Shown: positions 19,101 to 27,653 of the stretch, piece after piece
Position numbering within the stretch: position 1 is the first letter of the stretch
Layout: every line of letters begins with the position of its first letter
Notes under the pieces: model-generated
The model's input: only the letters and a program-made list of their open reading frames with translations
Told to the model about the DNA's origin: nothing
Databases searched by the model: none
DNA from: Chloroflexota bacterium
GTDB taxonomy: Bacteria > Chloroflexota > Anaerolineae > JAAEKA01
Direction of reading: 5' to 3'
DNA: 64,000 nt
Assembly (NCBI GenBank): GCA_034717495.1
Contig: JAYELL010000002.1
Location: forward strand, 1 to 64,000
Program-made: the position numbers and the translations under genes

Positions 19101-19211
19101 GCGATTTGTGACGACGAGCCGCCAATAGATCAGTCCGATTCCTCCCGCCAGGATGAGAGCTGCCAGGATGAGCCTGGACGCTCCAGAGCTGGCTCCGGTC
19201 CTAGTGGTCAT
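16197..19211 (-). CDS. YfhO-like polytopic membrane protein
   Basis: This 1004-residue membrane protein has the bacterial YfhO layout: about a dozen TM segments, the N-terminal loop motif GDAFTYFLPYRDF near 42-54 and WNPYLFLGVPF near 66-76, a large extracytoplasmic domain in the C-terminal half and a last TM segment near 980. YfhO proteins are GT-C-fold enzymes tied to teichoic-acid or glycolipid glycosylation in Gram-positives. It starts inside the end of the GT39 gene with an 11-bp overlap, so these are one operon. The substrate is not evident. Confidence 0.85.
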   Translation of the reverse strand: MTTRTGASSGASRLILAALILAGGIGLIYWRLVVTNRVLATGDAFTYFLPYRDFANASLREGNLPLWNPYLFLGVPFLANPQTAVLYPPHWLFIGIEPAKSLIASVVLHLWIAGLGMVIYLRRVAGLRWVPALVGGLLFALSGYLGAHVGQVNQVSAAAWLPWLLWLLEEATGNRWRQVGGVDHTIESVPGINLFALAGLALVIGIQLLAGHSQASFINLVGTGIAALWPGIVALGAWAGRRIQKKPAPFSTTAFKETGVRLVVLASAVILGLLISAVQLLPTLQLTGQSVRSAGLPYREVVSFSLQPRGLLLSLLPTYGENLADRFGTPAFSEYLAFVGVTGVVLAMLAILNAARGKRDQTILSPMGLATAFVFLGIFLGFGLYNPVYYLLYLLVPGFDLFRAPARWMLLYTAGVSVLAAYGVQGLSAALPRAGGLSDGMRQLTGKRRLLFVILVILTLAFLVLQKWPNLLTLVLWVIAGGLTLFFVAWPRLARWRAALLIILILGELALASLSLNHARPTAPEAVTSLRTAPAHLLAANQQAVESGRLPGRFLSMSGITYDPGDLAEIERIYAGQLPEQAIYDLVVATKLQEIVAPNLALLWRLPGVDGYGGGVLPLQRFVQLQSLLLPEGEISADGRLREQLHTVPPSRLLRLLGVDHVITDKGFDAWVDGVYYDLELSTELEPGEQVEIDVGNRLESTRLGLFSHIQEGESLPENSPVAEVSVVTTTGDQRGFILVAGRDSAEGEWTSASNHAQPQVRQPWSHDSPGWDYLASLEFAQPAALETITVRSMIPEGDFVLRGISLIDDSTDAHAALTLPADGGFRRVHSGDVKVYENLQTLPRAYVVHKATIVADDGAALESMAQPDFEPGDQAVLVQGDLEASGLLDWANSLTGKDGLAHVTPISYEPERVIVETTLESPGLLILGDTWYDGWHALVDGAEAPILKANYLFRGIALDQGSHRVELVFQPESLRTGAIITGLGYLLLGGLLIAGLLRRYGRR

Positions 19212-20871
19212 CGGGAATCACTTCCGCCAATTGGGGATCAATGCGAAATAGAGTAATCGAAGAAGTGCCGTCGCCATGACGGACAACGAGTTGCGGGGAC
19301 AAGGTAAAGCCTGCCGACTCCAGCGCTTCCCTCGCCGGTATCGTGTCGCGTCCGGCAGGGAAGGCAATGAACTGCGATCGCAACAGACTGCCCTGGGTCT
19401 TCTGTGCCAGGTCCTCGGTCGATTGCCACCACCGTTGTTCGATATCGCTGTCGTGCAAGTAGAAGCTGTAATGCCATCCAAGCCAATGGTGGTAGAGCAC
19501 CGCGTTACTGGTTGAGTCCTGCCTGAGGAAACCGGCGATTTCATCCACTCCATCATAGGCCGTGTTGTCGCCAACCGGCAAATCAGCCGCCATTGAAATC
19601 CACCCGGATTGAAGCAGTCCGATGCTCAGCAGGAGAAGAAGAAGCACAAATACCGAACGGTGGCCAAGAGCTGCCATCGACGAAAAAGATCGCTGGCCTG
19701 GACCTGATTTCTGCAGCGCCGCAAGCAGAAGGAACACCCCTCGCGCAAGTAGCAGCGAGAGAATGGGTACCACAGGCAGAAGATATCGGTCCCAGGGCGC
19801 CAGACTGGTAACCAGATGAGCCGCCAGATAGGCCGCGAGAAATCCAGCAACCCACAAGTCGGTTCGGACGGCCAGGGACAGACGACCACGCCACCCTGGC
19901 TGGCAATCCCTTTCAACGCCCGACCGATTCCTTGATCGGAATATCGACCAGCCCACAAGCATGAAGGCCGGGATTATGGCAAAACCCAGTATCGGTGACC
20001 CGAAGACGTTTCCCAGGAGTTCGAGCCATTTCCCGAGCGAATTTGCCAGGCCGGGCGCCGATGCCAGTTCGACTCCGCCGTAGGTCGTCAGGCTTCGATC
20101 CCAGAAGCTGGGCATCCACTGCCAGCGCAGGCTATCCCACCAGGTAACCACAGCGAAGATCAACAGGAATCCATTCGTGATCCGCCATGCCGATCGTCTC
20201 GTCAGTTGGGGCGCCAGCCATAAACAGGCCAAAAGAACCAAGGGAATCAACATAACTGCATGTTGTTTAGTGGCGTACGCCAGACCACAGGCGATGCCAG
20301 CGATCCACCCGTGGCCCTCGGTCGCCGCCCAAAGGCCCACCAGGAAAAACAACACCAGCCAGGGATCGGTCAAGAGGGTGCCTGAAAGGCGAACAGCCAG
20401 GGGAGAAAGCGCAAAGAGAACCGCAGCCAGAATGGCGACGCCCTGCCCATAAGAACGCCGGGAGATGCCGTACAACAGACCGATGCTGGCGAGGCTGATG
20501 GCAAGCGCCGCCGTACGCGCCACCAGCACCAGAAGCTTAGCGTCCAGGCGGGATTCGGGACCATAACCGGCCAGGCGGAAGAGACCTGCCAGAAGATAAA
20601 GCAGGAAGGGGGGCTTATCTACGTAAACGCCAAGCAGAGTCGGATCGCTGCCACCCGCGATCTGCAGTGCCCAGCCGGCATACAGCGCCTCATCGGGATG
20701 CAGTCCCGGTTGGCTGAGGAACAGATACCGCATCCCGGCAGCAAACGCCAGCACCGCTGCCAGAAGCAGCCATGAGTGGTTTCTCAACCATGACCATAGC
20801 GCGCCAACGTCACGAGAGGCCGCGGTGTAACGATATTGAGAAGAAAGCGTGCGCTGCAGGGATGCCGACAC
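19201..20871 (-). CDS. GT39 (PMT/ArnT-like) glycosyltransferase
   Basis: A 556-residue GT-C glycosyltransferase. The catalytic loop motif HPDEALYAG is at residues 58-66, with the acidic pair D60-E61 typical of ArnT/PMT enzymes, followed by VDKPPFLLYL. Ten to eleven TM segments fill most of the protein. It probably transfers a sugar from a polyprenyl-phosphate donor made by the adjacent GT2. Translation begins at a GTG immediately after the TAG stop of the GT2 gene (20872), and it overlaps the downstream YfhO gene by 11 bp, a tight coupling. Confidence 0.88.
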   Translation of the reverse strand: MSASLQRTLSSQYRYTAASRDVGALWSWLRNHSWLLLAAVLAFAAGMRYLFLSQPGLHPDEALYAGWALQIAGGSDPTLLGVYVDKPPFLLYLLAGLFRLAGYGPESRLDAKLLVLVARTAALAISLASIGLLYGISRRSYGQGVAILAAVLFALSPLAVRLSGTLLTDPWLVLFFLVGLWAATEGHGWIAGIACGLAYATKQHAVMLIPLVLLACLWLAPQLTRRSAWRITNGFLLIFAVVTWWDSLRWQWMPSFWDRSLTTYGGVELASAPGLANSLGKWLELLGNVFGSPILGFAIIPAFMLVGWSIFRSRNRSGVERDCQPGWRGRLSLAVRTDLWVAGFLAAYLAAHLVTSLAPWDRYLLPVVPILSLLLARGVFLLLAALQKSGPGQRSFSSMAALGHRSVFVLLLLLLSIGLLQSGWISMAADLPVGDNTAYDGVDEIAGFLRQDSTSNAVLYHHWLGWHYSFYLHDSDIEQRWWQSTEDLAQKTQGSLLRSQFIAFPAGRDTIPAREALESAGFTLSPQLVVRHGDGTSSITLFRIDPQLAEVIPDDH

Positions 20872-21603
20872 CTAATCCATGACCCGGTAGCGCAGCAAGG
20901 CCCAGACCGCCTCAAAGGCATCGGAGATGCCGATCTTTTTCCCCTCATGATATTCCCGACCCGTATAGGAAATCGGAACCTCGTAAATCCGGTATCCACG
21001 CTTCAGCACCTTGGCGGTAATCTCCGGTTCGATCTGGAACCGTTCAGATCTGAGAGGAATCGGCTTCAATACATCGGCTCGAAAGGCCTTGTAGCAGGTT
21101 TCAATGTCGGTCAAAATGCTATTATAGAGTACATTCGCCAGGAGCGTGAAGAACTTGTTGAAAACCATGTGCCAAAACATCATCGCTTTGTGCGGTCCAC
21201 CCAGGAATCGAGAGCCATAGACCACATCGGCGCGCCCTTCAACGATCGGCAACAGCATCGCGGGATAGTCTCGCGGGTCGTATTCCAGGTCCGCATCCTG
21301 GATGATAAGTATGTCACCAGTGGCAGCCTCGATGGCCGTTCGAACGGCCGCTCCCTTGCCCCGGTTGCGCTTGTGGAACAGGACAACTATGTCTCCCTGG
21401 GAAGCTTCATCCTCCAATATCGCCCGGGATTTGTCGGTCGAGCCGTCATCGACGACGATGATTTCCTTTTCGAATTGCAGCGGACGCTCGACGTAAATCT
21501 GCTCATTCTCGCCAAAATCGAGGTCCACCGAACGTACTCGCCGCAAAATCTCACGCAAAGTGTTTTCCTCATTATGTACCGGAACCAGGATCGATACCTT
21601 CAC
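20872..21603 (-). CDS. GT2 polyprenyl-phosphate glycosyltransferase
   Basis: A 243-residue family-2 glycosyltransferase of the DPM1/GtrB type. The nucleotide-binding strand is VSILVPVHNEENT, the VDDGSTD motif lies at 51-57, and the metal-binding DAD is at 103-105 (IQDADLEYDP). The C-terminal part keeps RGYRIYEVPISY. It has no C-terminal TM pair, so it is the cytosolic form. It would charge a lipid carrier with a sugar for the GT39 gene that begins at the next base. It is the first gene of the minus-strand glycan operon. Confidence 0.88.
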   Translation of the reverse strand: MKVSILVPVHNEENTLREILRRVRSVDLDFGENEQIYVERPLQFEKEIIVVDDGSTDKSRAILEDEASQGDIVVLFHKRNRGKGAAVRTAIEAATGDILIIQDADLEYDPRDYPAMLLPIVEGRADVVYGSRFLGGPHKAMMFWHMVFNKFFTLLANVLYNSILTDIETCYKAFRADVLKPIPLRSERFQIEPEITAKVLKRGYRIYEVPISYTGREYHEGKKIGISDAFEAVWALLRYRVMD

Positions 21604-21782
21604 AGTTTCTCCTTAGCTGGCGACCTGTCAGTCAACATCGTAATGCGCCGGTCAACATGACCAGCGCACAGTGTCGATTATAGCCCAGAGCGGCTGCCTT
21701 TGGCAAAGATGATCTTTGTAGCGGTCCAGAGGCTGTGCTACAATACCAAGAACCACAAGTTGGACCGACTCAGGAGAGAGTA

Positions 21783-22028
21783 ATGACACCAGCCGATCCC
21801 ACAACGCCAGAACCTTCTCCGGAACAGGCCGCGCAAGCCAGGCCACCGGTTGGTCTGAGCTTCGGCGACGGCTTTCAGTTTGGCTGTGGTTTTTTCGTAG
21901 CTGGCTTGATTGCCGGCTTGCTCGCTCTTCTGGTTCTACTCCTGACTCTTCTGATTCTCTCGCTGACCGGCTTCAACCTCTTTGGTGATCTTCTCGGAAG
22001 CACAACATCTTTTTTCCCCCTTGTTTGA
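21783..22028 (+). CDS. Small single-pass membrane protein (81 aa)
   Basis: A proline- and glutamate-rich N-terminus of about 35 residues precedes one long hydrophobic segment of about 30 residues (GCGFFVAGLIAGLLALLVLL onwards). The start ATG follows GGAGAGAG. A TACAAT -10 match lies at about 21739. No family is recognised. Confidence 0.6.
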   Translation: MTPADPTTPEPSPEQAAQARPPVGLSFGDGFQFGCGFFVAGLIAGLLALLVLLLTLLILSLTGFNLFGDLLGSTTSFFPLV

Positions 22029-22060
22029 TCCCAATCCAAGCGGCCCTGCAATGCCTGATT

Positions 22061-22110
22061 GATGCCAAAACGCCTCGTCCCCATGAGGTGACCAGGCGTT
22101 AAATGGCATC
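22061..22110. terminator. Long imperfect hairpin between convergent genes
   Basis: GATGCCAAAACGCCT pairs with AGGCGTTAAATGGCATC with two bulged bases. It lies between the ends of the small membrane protein gene and the minus-strand response regulator, where a terminator is expected. There is no long T-run, so the function is not certain. Confidence 0.45.
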
Positions 22111-22183
22111 GACAGAGTGGGGACTTGCTCAACGAGGCTGCCGCCCACCTTGCCAGGTTCTATCGATTCCGGGAAACAGGCGA

Positions 22184-22795
22184 TCAATCTTCCTCGGGCA
22201 GAGTCATCTGATGAGCCAGGATGATTGCTTCCGCAACCTCGCGCATGGACTTACGATTATTCATGCTCATGCGCTGAATATTGCGAAACGCCTCCTGCTC
22301 GGTCATGTCCCGATGGTCCATCAATATCCCCTTTGCGCGGTCCACCGCGACCCGGGTCGCCAGCCTATCTTCAAGTCGCGCCGCGTCCTTTGATATCTCC
22401 TGGTACTCCTCGAAGCGGGCCAGCACAACCTCTATTGCCGGCAGTAGATTGGACTCGTCGAAGGGTTTGATCACATAGCCTGAGACACCTGCCTCCGCAG
22501 CCCGCTCCACCAAATCACGCTGGCTGTAGGCGGAGAGCAGCAACACCGGTGCAACACCTTCCTCGGTCAGTATCCTGGCAGCTTCAATGCCATCCATGTC
22601 AGGCATCTTGATGTCCATGATCACCAGATCGGGCTTGAGTTCCCGGGCCAGGTTGACGGCACTGAGTCCGTCGCCGACATCGCCAATTACCAGGTACCCG
22701 AGATTGCTTAACATCTCCCTCAGGTCCTGCCGAATGAGGGCCTCGTCGTCGGCGATGATTACTCGATTGGGTTTCTTATTTTCGTCCACTTCCAT
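22184..22795 (-). CDS. pdtaR: PdtaR-like response regulator with ANTAR output domain
   Basis: This 203-residue regulator has a receiver domain with the acidic pocket at D16-D17, phospho-acceptor D61 in VIMDIKMPDMDG and the conserved K110 in YVIKPF, followed by an ANTAR domain (about 135-195; ATRVAVDRAKGILMDHRDMT). ANTAR dimers bind paired RNA hairpins and stop premature termination. It lies 46 bp downstream of its sensor kinase, matching the PdtaS-PdtaR arrangement known from Actinobacteria. ANTAR-type RNA targets (paired hairpins with AnnGA loops) were not searched for systematically in this window. Confidence 0.85.
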   Translation of the reverse strand: MEVDENKKPNRVIIADDEALIRQDLREMLSNLGYLVIGDVGDGLSAVNLARELKPDLVIMDIKMPDMDGIEAARILTEEGVAPVLLLSAYSQRDLVERAAEAGVSGYVIKPFDESNLLPAIEVVLARFEEYQEISKDAARLEDRLATRVAVDRAKGILMDHRDMTEQEAFRNIQRMSMNNRKSMREVAEAIILAHQMTLPEED

Positions 22796-22840
22796 CTCCT
22801 TGCCGGTGCCTCCGTTGGGCCAGTCACCAGAATTGATTTC

Positions 22841-24319
22841 TTACAGATTATCTTTTTGGAAAGTCACCAGGGCTTTGGTACCACCGCTGGTCTGTTCCAT
22901 GGAAAAACACCCTTTCAGGTCACTTTCCACCAGAGCCCGCACGATCATCAGACCAAGTCCACTGGTTGTTTGGGGGTCGAAGGTTTCTGGCAGACCGCCG
23001 CCGTCGTCGGAAATCTCCAGTGTCACTTGATCGCCTGCATCGACCAGGCGTACCAGGACGCTGCCTGACTCCTTGTCAACAAACGCATGTTCCAGGGCGT
23101 TCAGCACCAACTCATTGGCCGCCAGGGCGCAGGCTGTCGCCTGCTGGCTGGGTAGATAAATGACTGGTCCGATCACGTTCAGGTCGATGTTCTTGTCGGG
23201 ACTGACAGCCGCCCGTTGGGTCTGTTTGACGATTCTTTGGCAGACATCCCGAATATTGATGGCCTGTTTGTCATCGCCCGACAGGAACTCGTGAATGATT
23301 GCCACTGCCAACACCCGGTTTACCGCCTCATTCAACTGCTGTCGGGTCTCCCGATTATCGGTGCGGCGGCCCTGCATGCGCAGGATCGAGGCAACGGTCT
23401 GGAGGTTATTCTTAACCCGGTGATGGACCTCCTTGATCATGGTCGCCAGAATCTGAAGCTCCAGTTCCCGGCGTCGAGCCTCGGTGTCATCGTGTACCAT
23501 GATAATGGCGCCACGTAGGGTAGGCACGCTATTGCCCGTGCTGATACGATTGCGCGGCCACCAGCCGGGACCATAACTCCGGATTGGAACAACTTTGCGT
23601 GTCCAATGACGGTCCCCTTCCACCACCTCATGCTCCTGACAGATGCCGGTCTTGAAGGCATCCCTCACAAGCATTTCGTCGCGCGTCTGGAGATCGCCGA
23701 TGTGCTTGTCGTGCAGATCGTCCAGATAGCCCAAACGTCGATAGTGGTTATTGGCGATGCCGCTCAGGTAACGGATGTGGTAGGTTTGATCCACGAAGAG
23801 GATGCCGTCCCATTCACCAAACCGACTCAATTGCTCTGCGCCTTCCAGATCTCCGCGCAACACCATGGTCTGAAGCCACGTAACCGCCTTTCGAAAGCTG
23901 CGATGGCGGCGCTTGTGCCGTTCATAGGCAATCAGATTGGTCTCGATCTGGAGCACCGCAATAGTTCGGCCACTGGAAGAAATAACCGGCAGCACCTGTT
24001 GGATAATGGGAGTTCCCTGGTCGAGCAGGTTCCTCTGACGCTGCCCTCTTCGCCCCTGCATCAAGCCGGACGATATCAGAGGGTTCTCCTGGAAAGAAAG
24101 AGGTCGTCCGACCCAGGGCTCACGGTACAGCGTGGCGATGGAGTGAGGCTGTGCCTGGGCAACCACCAGGGCGACATCGCCATCCCGTACCAACAGCGTT
24201 ACGTCGGCACGGCTGATATCGGATATCAGGGCCAACCCTTGTTCAACCCGTTCCAGATGGTCGATCTCATCGGCAGTAAACCGGTAACGCCACTCCGCGC
24301 CGTATGTTGACAGGTCCAT
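22841..24319 (-). CDS. pdtaS: PdtaS-like sensor histidine kinase
   Basis: A 492-residue soluble kinase with an N-terminal GAF-like domain (about 1-140), a PAS domain (about 165-280) and a HisKA_2/HATPase module. The phospho-acceptor His is near residue 299 in KEVHHRVKNNLQTVASIL, and the ATP-binding N box and DGGGLP glycine loop follow. I choose the ATG at 24319 (MDLSTYGAEWRYRF), which fits the start of known PdtaS proteins; an ATG at 24373 would add 18 residues. It works with the ANTAR regulator encoded next. Confidence 0.85.
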   Translation of the reverse strand: MDLSTYGAEWRYRFTADEIDHLERVEQGLALISDISRADVTLLVRDGDVALVVAQAQPHSIATLYREPWVGRPLSFQENPLISSGLMQGRRGQRQRNLLDQGTPIIQQVLPVISSSGRTIAVLQIETNLIAYERHKRRHRSFRKAVTWLQTMVLRGDLEGAEQLSRFGEWDGILFVDQTYHIRYLSGIANNHYRRLGYLDDLHDKHIGDLQTRDEMLVRDAFKTGICQEHEVVEGDRHWTRKVVPIRSYGPGWWPRNRISTGNSVPTLRGAIIMVHDDTEARRRELELQILATMIKEVHHRVKNNLQTVASILRMQGRRTDNRETRQQLNEAVNRVLAVAIIHEFLSGDDKQAINIRDVCQRIVKQTQRAAVSPDKNIDLNVIGPVIYLPSQQATACALAANELVLNALEHAFVDKESGSVLVRLVDAGDQVTLEISDDGGGLPETFDPQTTSGLGLMIVRALVESDLKGCFSMEQTSGGTKALVTFQKDNL

Positions 24320-24569
24320 GATTCCCGAGAAACCGCAGCTTCCATAGTTAAAGGCCGATGGCAAGAACGCCATCGGCCAAATTGGCTGTACATCGTTAAA
24401 AATGACTCAGGCTGCGTCAATCAATACTAGCACAGTTGTCATGATACAGCAAACGTCGATTTGATCGCTTGTGTATCGAGGTAGGTGCCGCATTCGCCTG
24501 AACACTCAGGGGGCTATGCCAATGATAATCACCGGTACCGGAGGGGTGGTTCGCCCATGCCGCAGGACA

Positions 24570-24725
24570 TTATGTACTTCCTTCTCGTTCCTTCGACTCC
24601 TTGATCAGACAAACTTTCGCATCAACAGCCGTGATAGCATCCTCGACCTCTTGATACAGTTCTGGTTGGTGCACCAACAAATACTCTTCTCCGTTCAGAT
24701 GTGAATACCGCTTGACGATCCTCAT
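24570..24725 (-). pseudogene. Truncated N-terminus, probable type II restriction endonuclease
   Basis: A 51-codon ORF starts MRIVKRYSHLNGEEYLLVHQ and stops early. The opening (RYSHLNG, then VDA) resembles, from memory, the N-terminus of BglII-type endonucleases, which run to about 220-250 residues; the match has not been searched. It begins 6 bases after the end of the methyltransferase remnant on the same strand, the layout of an M-R operon. What follows carries no continuation that I can read in any frame. It is best treated as a decayed gene. Confidence 0.4.
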
Positions 24726-24731
24726 GAGGAA

Positions 24732-25293
24732 CTACCCTTCTTCCTCTCCCTTTCCATGATAAGCATTTGACTGCCACTCGATTGGTACCTGAGTAATCTT
24801 TTCTTTGCCTGTAGGCTTGTGAACCGGTTTACCCATAGGGCGAATTCGTAATGTGCCCGCATAATAGGCTGCAATACGCTCTCGGATAAAGTCGGTGTAT
24901 CGAGCTTCCCGCTCGGCCCCCATTGCCCGCCGGTTTCGAAGATATAGTCCAAGACGTTTGAAGATAGGGTAGTAGAGAATATCGAGCGGAAAGACCTCAC
25001 CATCTTCGACGAAGTTACCCACCTGCCAGCAAATGCTGCCGTCATCAGCCAGCACACGATAAAGCTCTGCAATGGTGGCGGCCTGCTGCTCCAGGTAGGC
25101 TTCGATGGCCACCCGATTCTCTTATTCTTTCCCGAGGTTGTATGGAGGCGACGTAAGAATCAACTTCACCGATTTATCCGGCACCTCAGCAAGGAAATCA
25201 TTCACATCGCCTTCATAACAGCACCAGATTGGCATCGGATGAATAGTGATCCTTCATTGCCCACGAGCCATCGACATTTATCTGGTGAAACAT
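24732..25293 (-). pseudogene. Broken DNA adenine/cytosine-N4 methyltransferase
   Basis: From an ATG at 25293 the minus strand encodes a methyltransferase start (MFHQINVDGSWAMKDHYSS). The frame breaks after NLVL and resumes one base shifted at EGDVNDFLAEVP, leading to the catalytic motif LILTSPPYNLGKE. An in-frame TAA follows directly, where homologues have a Tyr codon (KEYE). The frame then stays open to 24732 with YRVLADDGSICWQVGNF, the typical second conserved region. One frameshift and one nonsense codon thus inactivate a short beta-class methylase. With the endonuclease remnant downstream it is a dead type II R-M pair. Confidence 0.75.
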
Positions 25294-25456
25294 AGGCACC
25301 TTCTATACCTGTCCTATTCTAACGGGTTATGTCTACCAGCTCTCGGTAGAGAAGCCACCCCGTATTGATAATCGTGGAAAGCGAGGAAAAAAATCCGAGG
25401 CATTGAAACACACCGATCCCCCGCGAATAGATTGCGAGGGAGGTGTGATAAGTGTC

Positions 25457-25533
<77 letters not shown>

Positions 25534-25597
25534 ACGAACACGACGATTATAGCACGCGGCCTTTGTTTCGCCAAATGCTAACTTTGTGGGAGTGGCA

Positions 25598-26545
25598 TTA
25601 CGAGCAGCCATCATCCCCCAGCCTGGCCCCCAGGAATCCGGGCCGTCCCCGCACAAAATCTGAAACCGGCATGGCGCGCTTTCCAGCCGGCTGCACACTA
25701 TCAAGGATCAAGACACCCTCTCCGGTCACGACCCCAATACCATCAGGTCCTCTGATAACAGTCCCAGCAGGCCGATCCGACCTGGATTCCTGATCCGCGC
25801 GGCCGGACAATACCTTGAGCGGCTGGCCGCTGTAGGTTGTGAAAGCCGCGGGCCAGGGGTAATAGGCTCGAATAGCCAGGGCGATCTCTGCTGCAGCCTT
25901 TCGCCAATCGATGCATCCCTGTTTCTTGCGCAGCGGCCGACAGATCGTGGCCAGGGTCTCCTCCTGCTCCTGAGGATTGATCTCCCCGGCCAGCCACCTG
26001 GGCAGCGTCTCGCCGAGCAGACCCGCACCATGGTGGGCCAACCGGTCTGTCAAGGTAGCACCTGTATCGTCATCACGAATCGGCATTGCCGCCTGGGCCA
26101 GCAGGGGTCCAGTATCCAAATGCTCGTCCATCAACATGATGGTGCTGCCGGTCACCTGATCGCCCGCCAGGATTGCCGCCTGCACCGGTGCAGCCCCTCG
26201 CCAACGGGGTAAGAGGGATGCATGCACGTTGATGCAACCGTGAGCAGCAAGATTTAGCAGCGCAGGCCGCAGGATCTGCCCAAAGGCGGCAACCACAATG
26301 ACCTCCGGCGCGAGACGCGCCAGGTCCGCTACCGCTTCCGGGTTCCTGAGGCTCTGAGGCTGTAGCACAACCATCCCCTCTTGCCGCGCGTAGTACTTCA
26401 CGGGCGACTCCCGCAGCTTTCGACCGCGCCCGCCTGGCCTGTCTGGCTGGGTCACCACCCCCACGATATCGTAGGGTCCGGAAACCAGTGTTGCCAGGCT
26501 TGGCACGGAAAAATCGGGCGTCCCCATAAAAAGAACACGTGTCAT
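25598..26545 (-). CDS. fmt: Methionyl-tRNA formyltransferase
   Basis: A 315-residue enzyme that formylates initiator Met-tRNA with 10-formyl-THF. The start MTRVLFMGTPDFSVP is characteristic. Catalytic residues lie in the expected places: N106, H108 (INVHASLLPRWRGAAP, 105-120) and D144 (MDEHLDTGP). The C-terminal OB-like domain is complete. The ATG at 26545 has GGAGGAGG upstream; a longer start at 26653 is unlikely. No def gene is adjacent. Confidence 0.95.
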   Translation of the reverse strand: MTRVLFMGTPDFSVPSLATLVSGPYDIVGVVTQPDRPGGRGRKLRESPVKYYARQEGMVVLQPQSLRNPEAVADLARLAPEVIVVAAFGQILRPALLNLAAHGCINVHASLLPRWRGAAPVQAAILAGDQVTGSTIMLMDEHLDTGPLLAQAAMPIRDDDTGATLTDRLAHHGAGLLGETLPRWLAGEINPQEQEETLATICRPLRKKQGCIDWRKAAAEIALAIRAYYPWPAAFTTYSGQPLKVLSGRADQESRSDRPAGTVIRGPDGIGVVTGEGVLILDSVQPAGKRAMPVSDFVRGRPGFLGARLGDDGCS

Positions 26546-26643
26546 CCGAGTACCTCCTCCAGCAATTTTAGCACAGGCTGGCGATTCATTCCATTTTTCC
26601 ACCCAGATTCTGAAACCCTGACACCACTTGACCGTATAGAAAG

Positions 26644-26736
26644 TAGGAAACAAGGAAACAAGGGCGGCTAACCTATTTACTTATTTACTTGTCTACTTGT
26701 CTACTTATCTACTTGTTTTCTTGCCTGCTTGTCCAC
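26644..26736. repeat. Octamer tandem array (YTRTYTMC family), copy 3
   Basis: Eight octamers in phase (CTATTTAC, TTATTTAC, TTGTCTAC twice, TTATCTAC, TTGTTTTC, TTGCCTGC, TTGTCCAC) occupy 26673-26736. A short inverse piece (GTAGGAAACAAGGAAACAAG, 26644-26663) faces it, so the two can pair. The array lies in the divergent promoter region of fmt and the DUF4870-like gene. Confidence 0.8.
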
Positions 26737-26763
26737 AGTATGAATTGATCGAAGGAGGATAAT

Positions 26764-27504
26764 GTGACCGAAAACATCAGCACCGGCAAAGGTGCTCAGG
26801 TCAATCTGCCCATCGAGGGCTACGAAAATCTGACGGTTAGAGAGGTGGTTCCTCTGCTACCCGAGTTGGATAGAGATGGTCTACAGGCCATCAGAGACTA
26901 TGAAGCTGCCCACAGCAACCGTACGACCATCCTGCGAGCGGTCGACAAACGAATGGGTGATCTGGATACAGCGACGGATGAAGTGAAAGTTGATGGGATT
27001 GATAGCGACGTTTCAAGCGATTCTCCCAACCAGCGGACTGAGTCGGTCGAAAAGACAGCCGAGTCACTGCCGGAGGAGACACCAACGCTGACCGATCGTT
27101 TGGTCGGCACCACCGAGTATGATCCGGCTGCCAGCAACGACGATAAGGTTATGGCGGCTCTTTCCTACACGGCCCAATTGCTGCCGGTGTTTGGCTTGCT
27201 GCTGCCAATCATCATCCTGATCTCGGAGACAAGCAACAAACGACCCTTCCAGCGCTATCACGCCGTGCAATCGCTGGTGCTCTCCCTGATCCTTTGGGGG
27301 CTGCAGTCGATCATGTGGATCATTGTGATCCCCATTCTCACGGCGTCGATCATCTGTCTGCCGTTCCTGTGTGTTCTGCTGCCGGTGATGATCTTCCTCT
27401 GGCTACTGCCACTCTACTATGCCATTCTGGCTTACGAGGGCAAAAAGTTCAGCATTCCTGGTCTCACCCAGTTCCTGGAGGATCAAGGCTGGTTGAATGT
27501 CTAA
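26764..27504 (+). CDS. DUF4870-like membrane protein with acidic N-terminal region
   Basis: A 246-residue protein starting at a GTG with GAAGGAGG upstream. The first 60 residues form a soluble module (PIEGYENLTVREVVPLLPEL, then AIRDYEAAHSNRTTIL). A disordered acidic linker follows, and the C-terminal 110 residues hold three to four TM segments of DUF4870/Tic20-like type (KVMAALSYTAQLLPVFG; PFQRYHAVQSL). The role of this family is not known. A terminator at 27535 makes it monocistronic. Confidence 0.75.
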   Translation: MTENISTGKGAQVNLPIEGYENLTVREVVPLLPELDRDGLQAIRDYEAAHSNRTTILRAVDKRMGDLDTATDEVKVDGIDSDVSSDSPNQRTESVEKTAESLPEETPTLTDRLVGTTEYDPAASNDDKVMAALSYTAQLLPVFGLLLPIIILISETSNKRPFQRYHAVQSLVLSLILWGLQSIMWIIVIPILTASIICLPFLCVLLPVMIFLWLLPLYYAILAYEGKKFSIPGLTQFLEDQGWLNV

Positions 27505-27534
27505 TCGCCAGATTCTGAGCAACGATTGAGCTTA

Positions 27535-27568
27535 ACGACCCCACTGGTGTCCAGTGGGGTCGTTTTTG
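27535..27568 (+). terminator. Rho-independent terminator
   Basis: A 13-bp perfect stem (ACGACCCCACTGG), loop TGT and its complement are followed by TTTT. It closes the DUF4870-like gene. Confidence 0.92.
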
Positions 27569-27579
27569 TGTCTGACGTG

Positions 27580-27609
27580 TTCGCACATTCGTTTCCTGTC
27601 TGGTATAAT
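27580..27609 (+). promoter_or_regulatory. Putative ruvB promoter
   Basis: A perfect TATAAT lies at 27604-27609 with a weak -35 (TTCGCA) 18 bases upstream. The ruvB start codon is 45 bases downstream. Confidence 0.55.
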
Positions 27610-27653
27610 CAGCCCCGCTGATCTGAATCAACCCAACCTTGCCGATCATTGTC

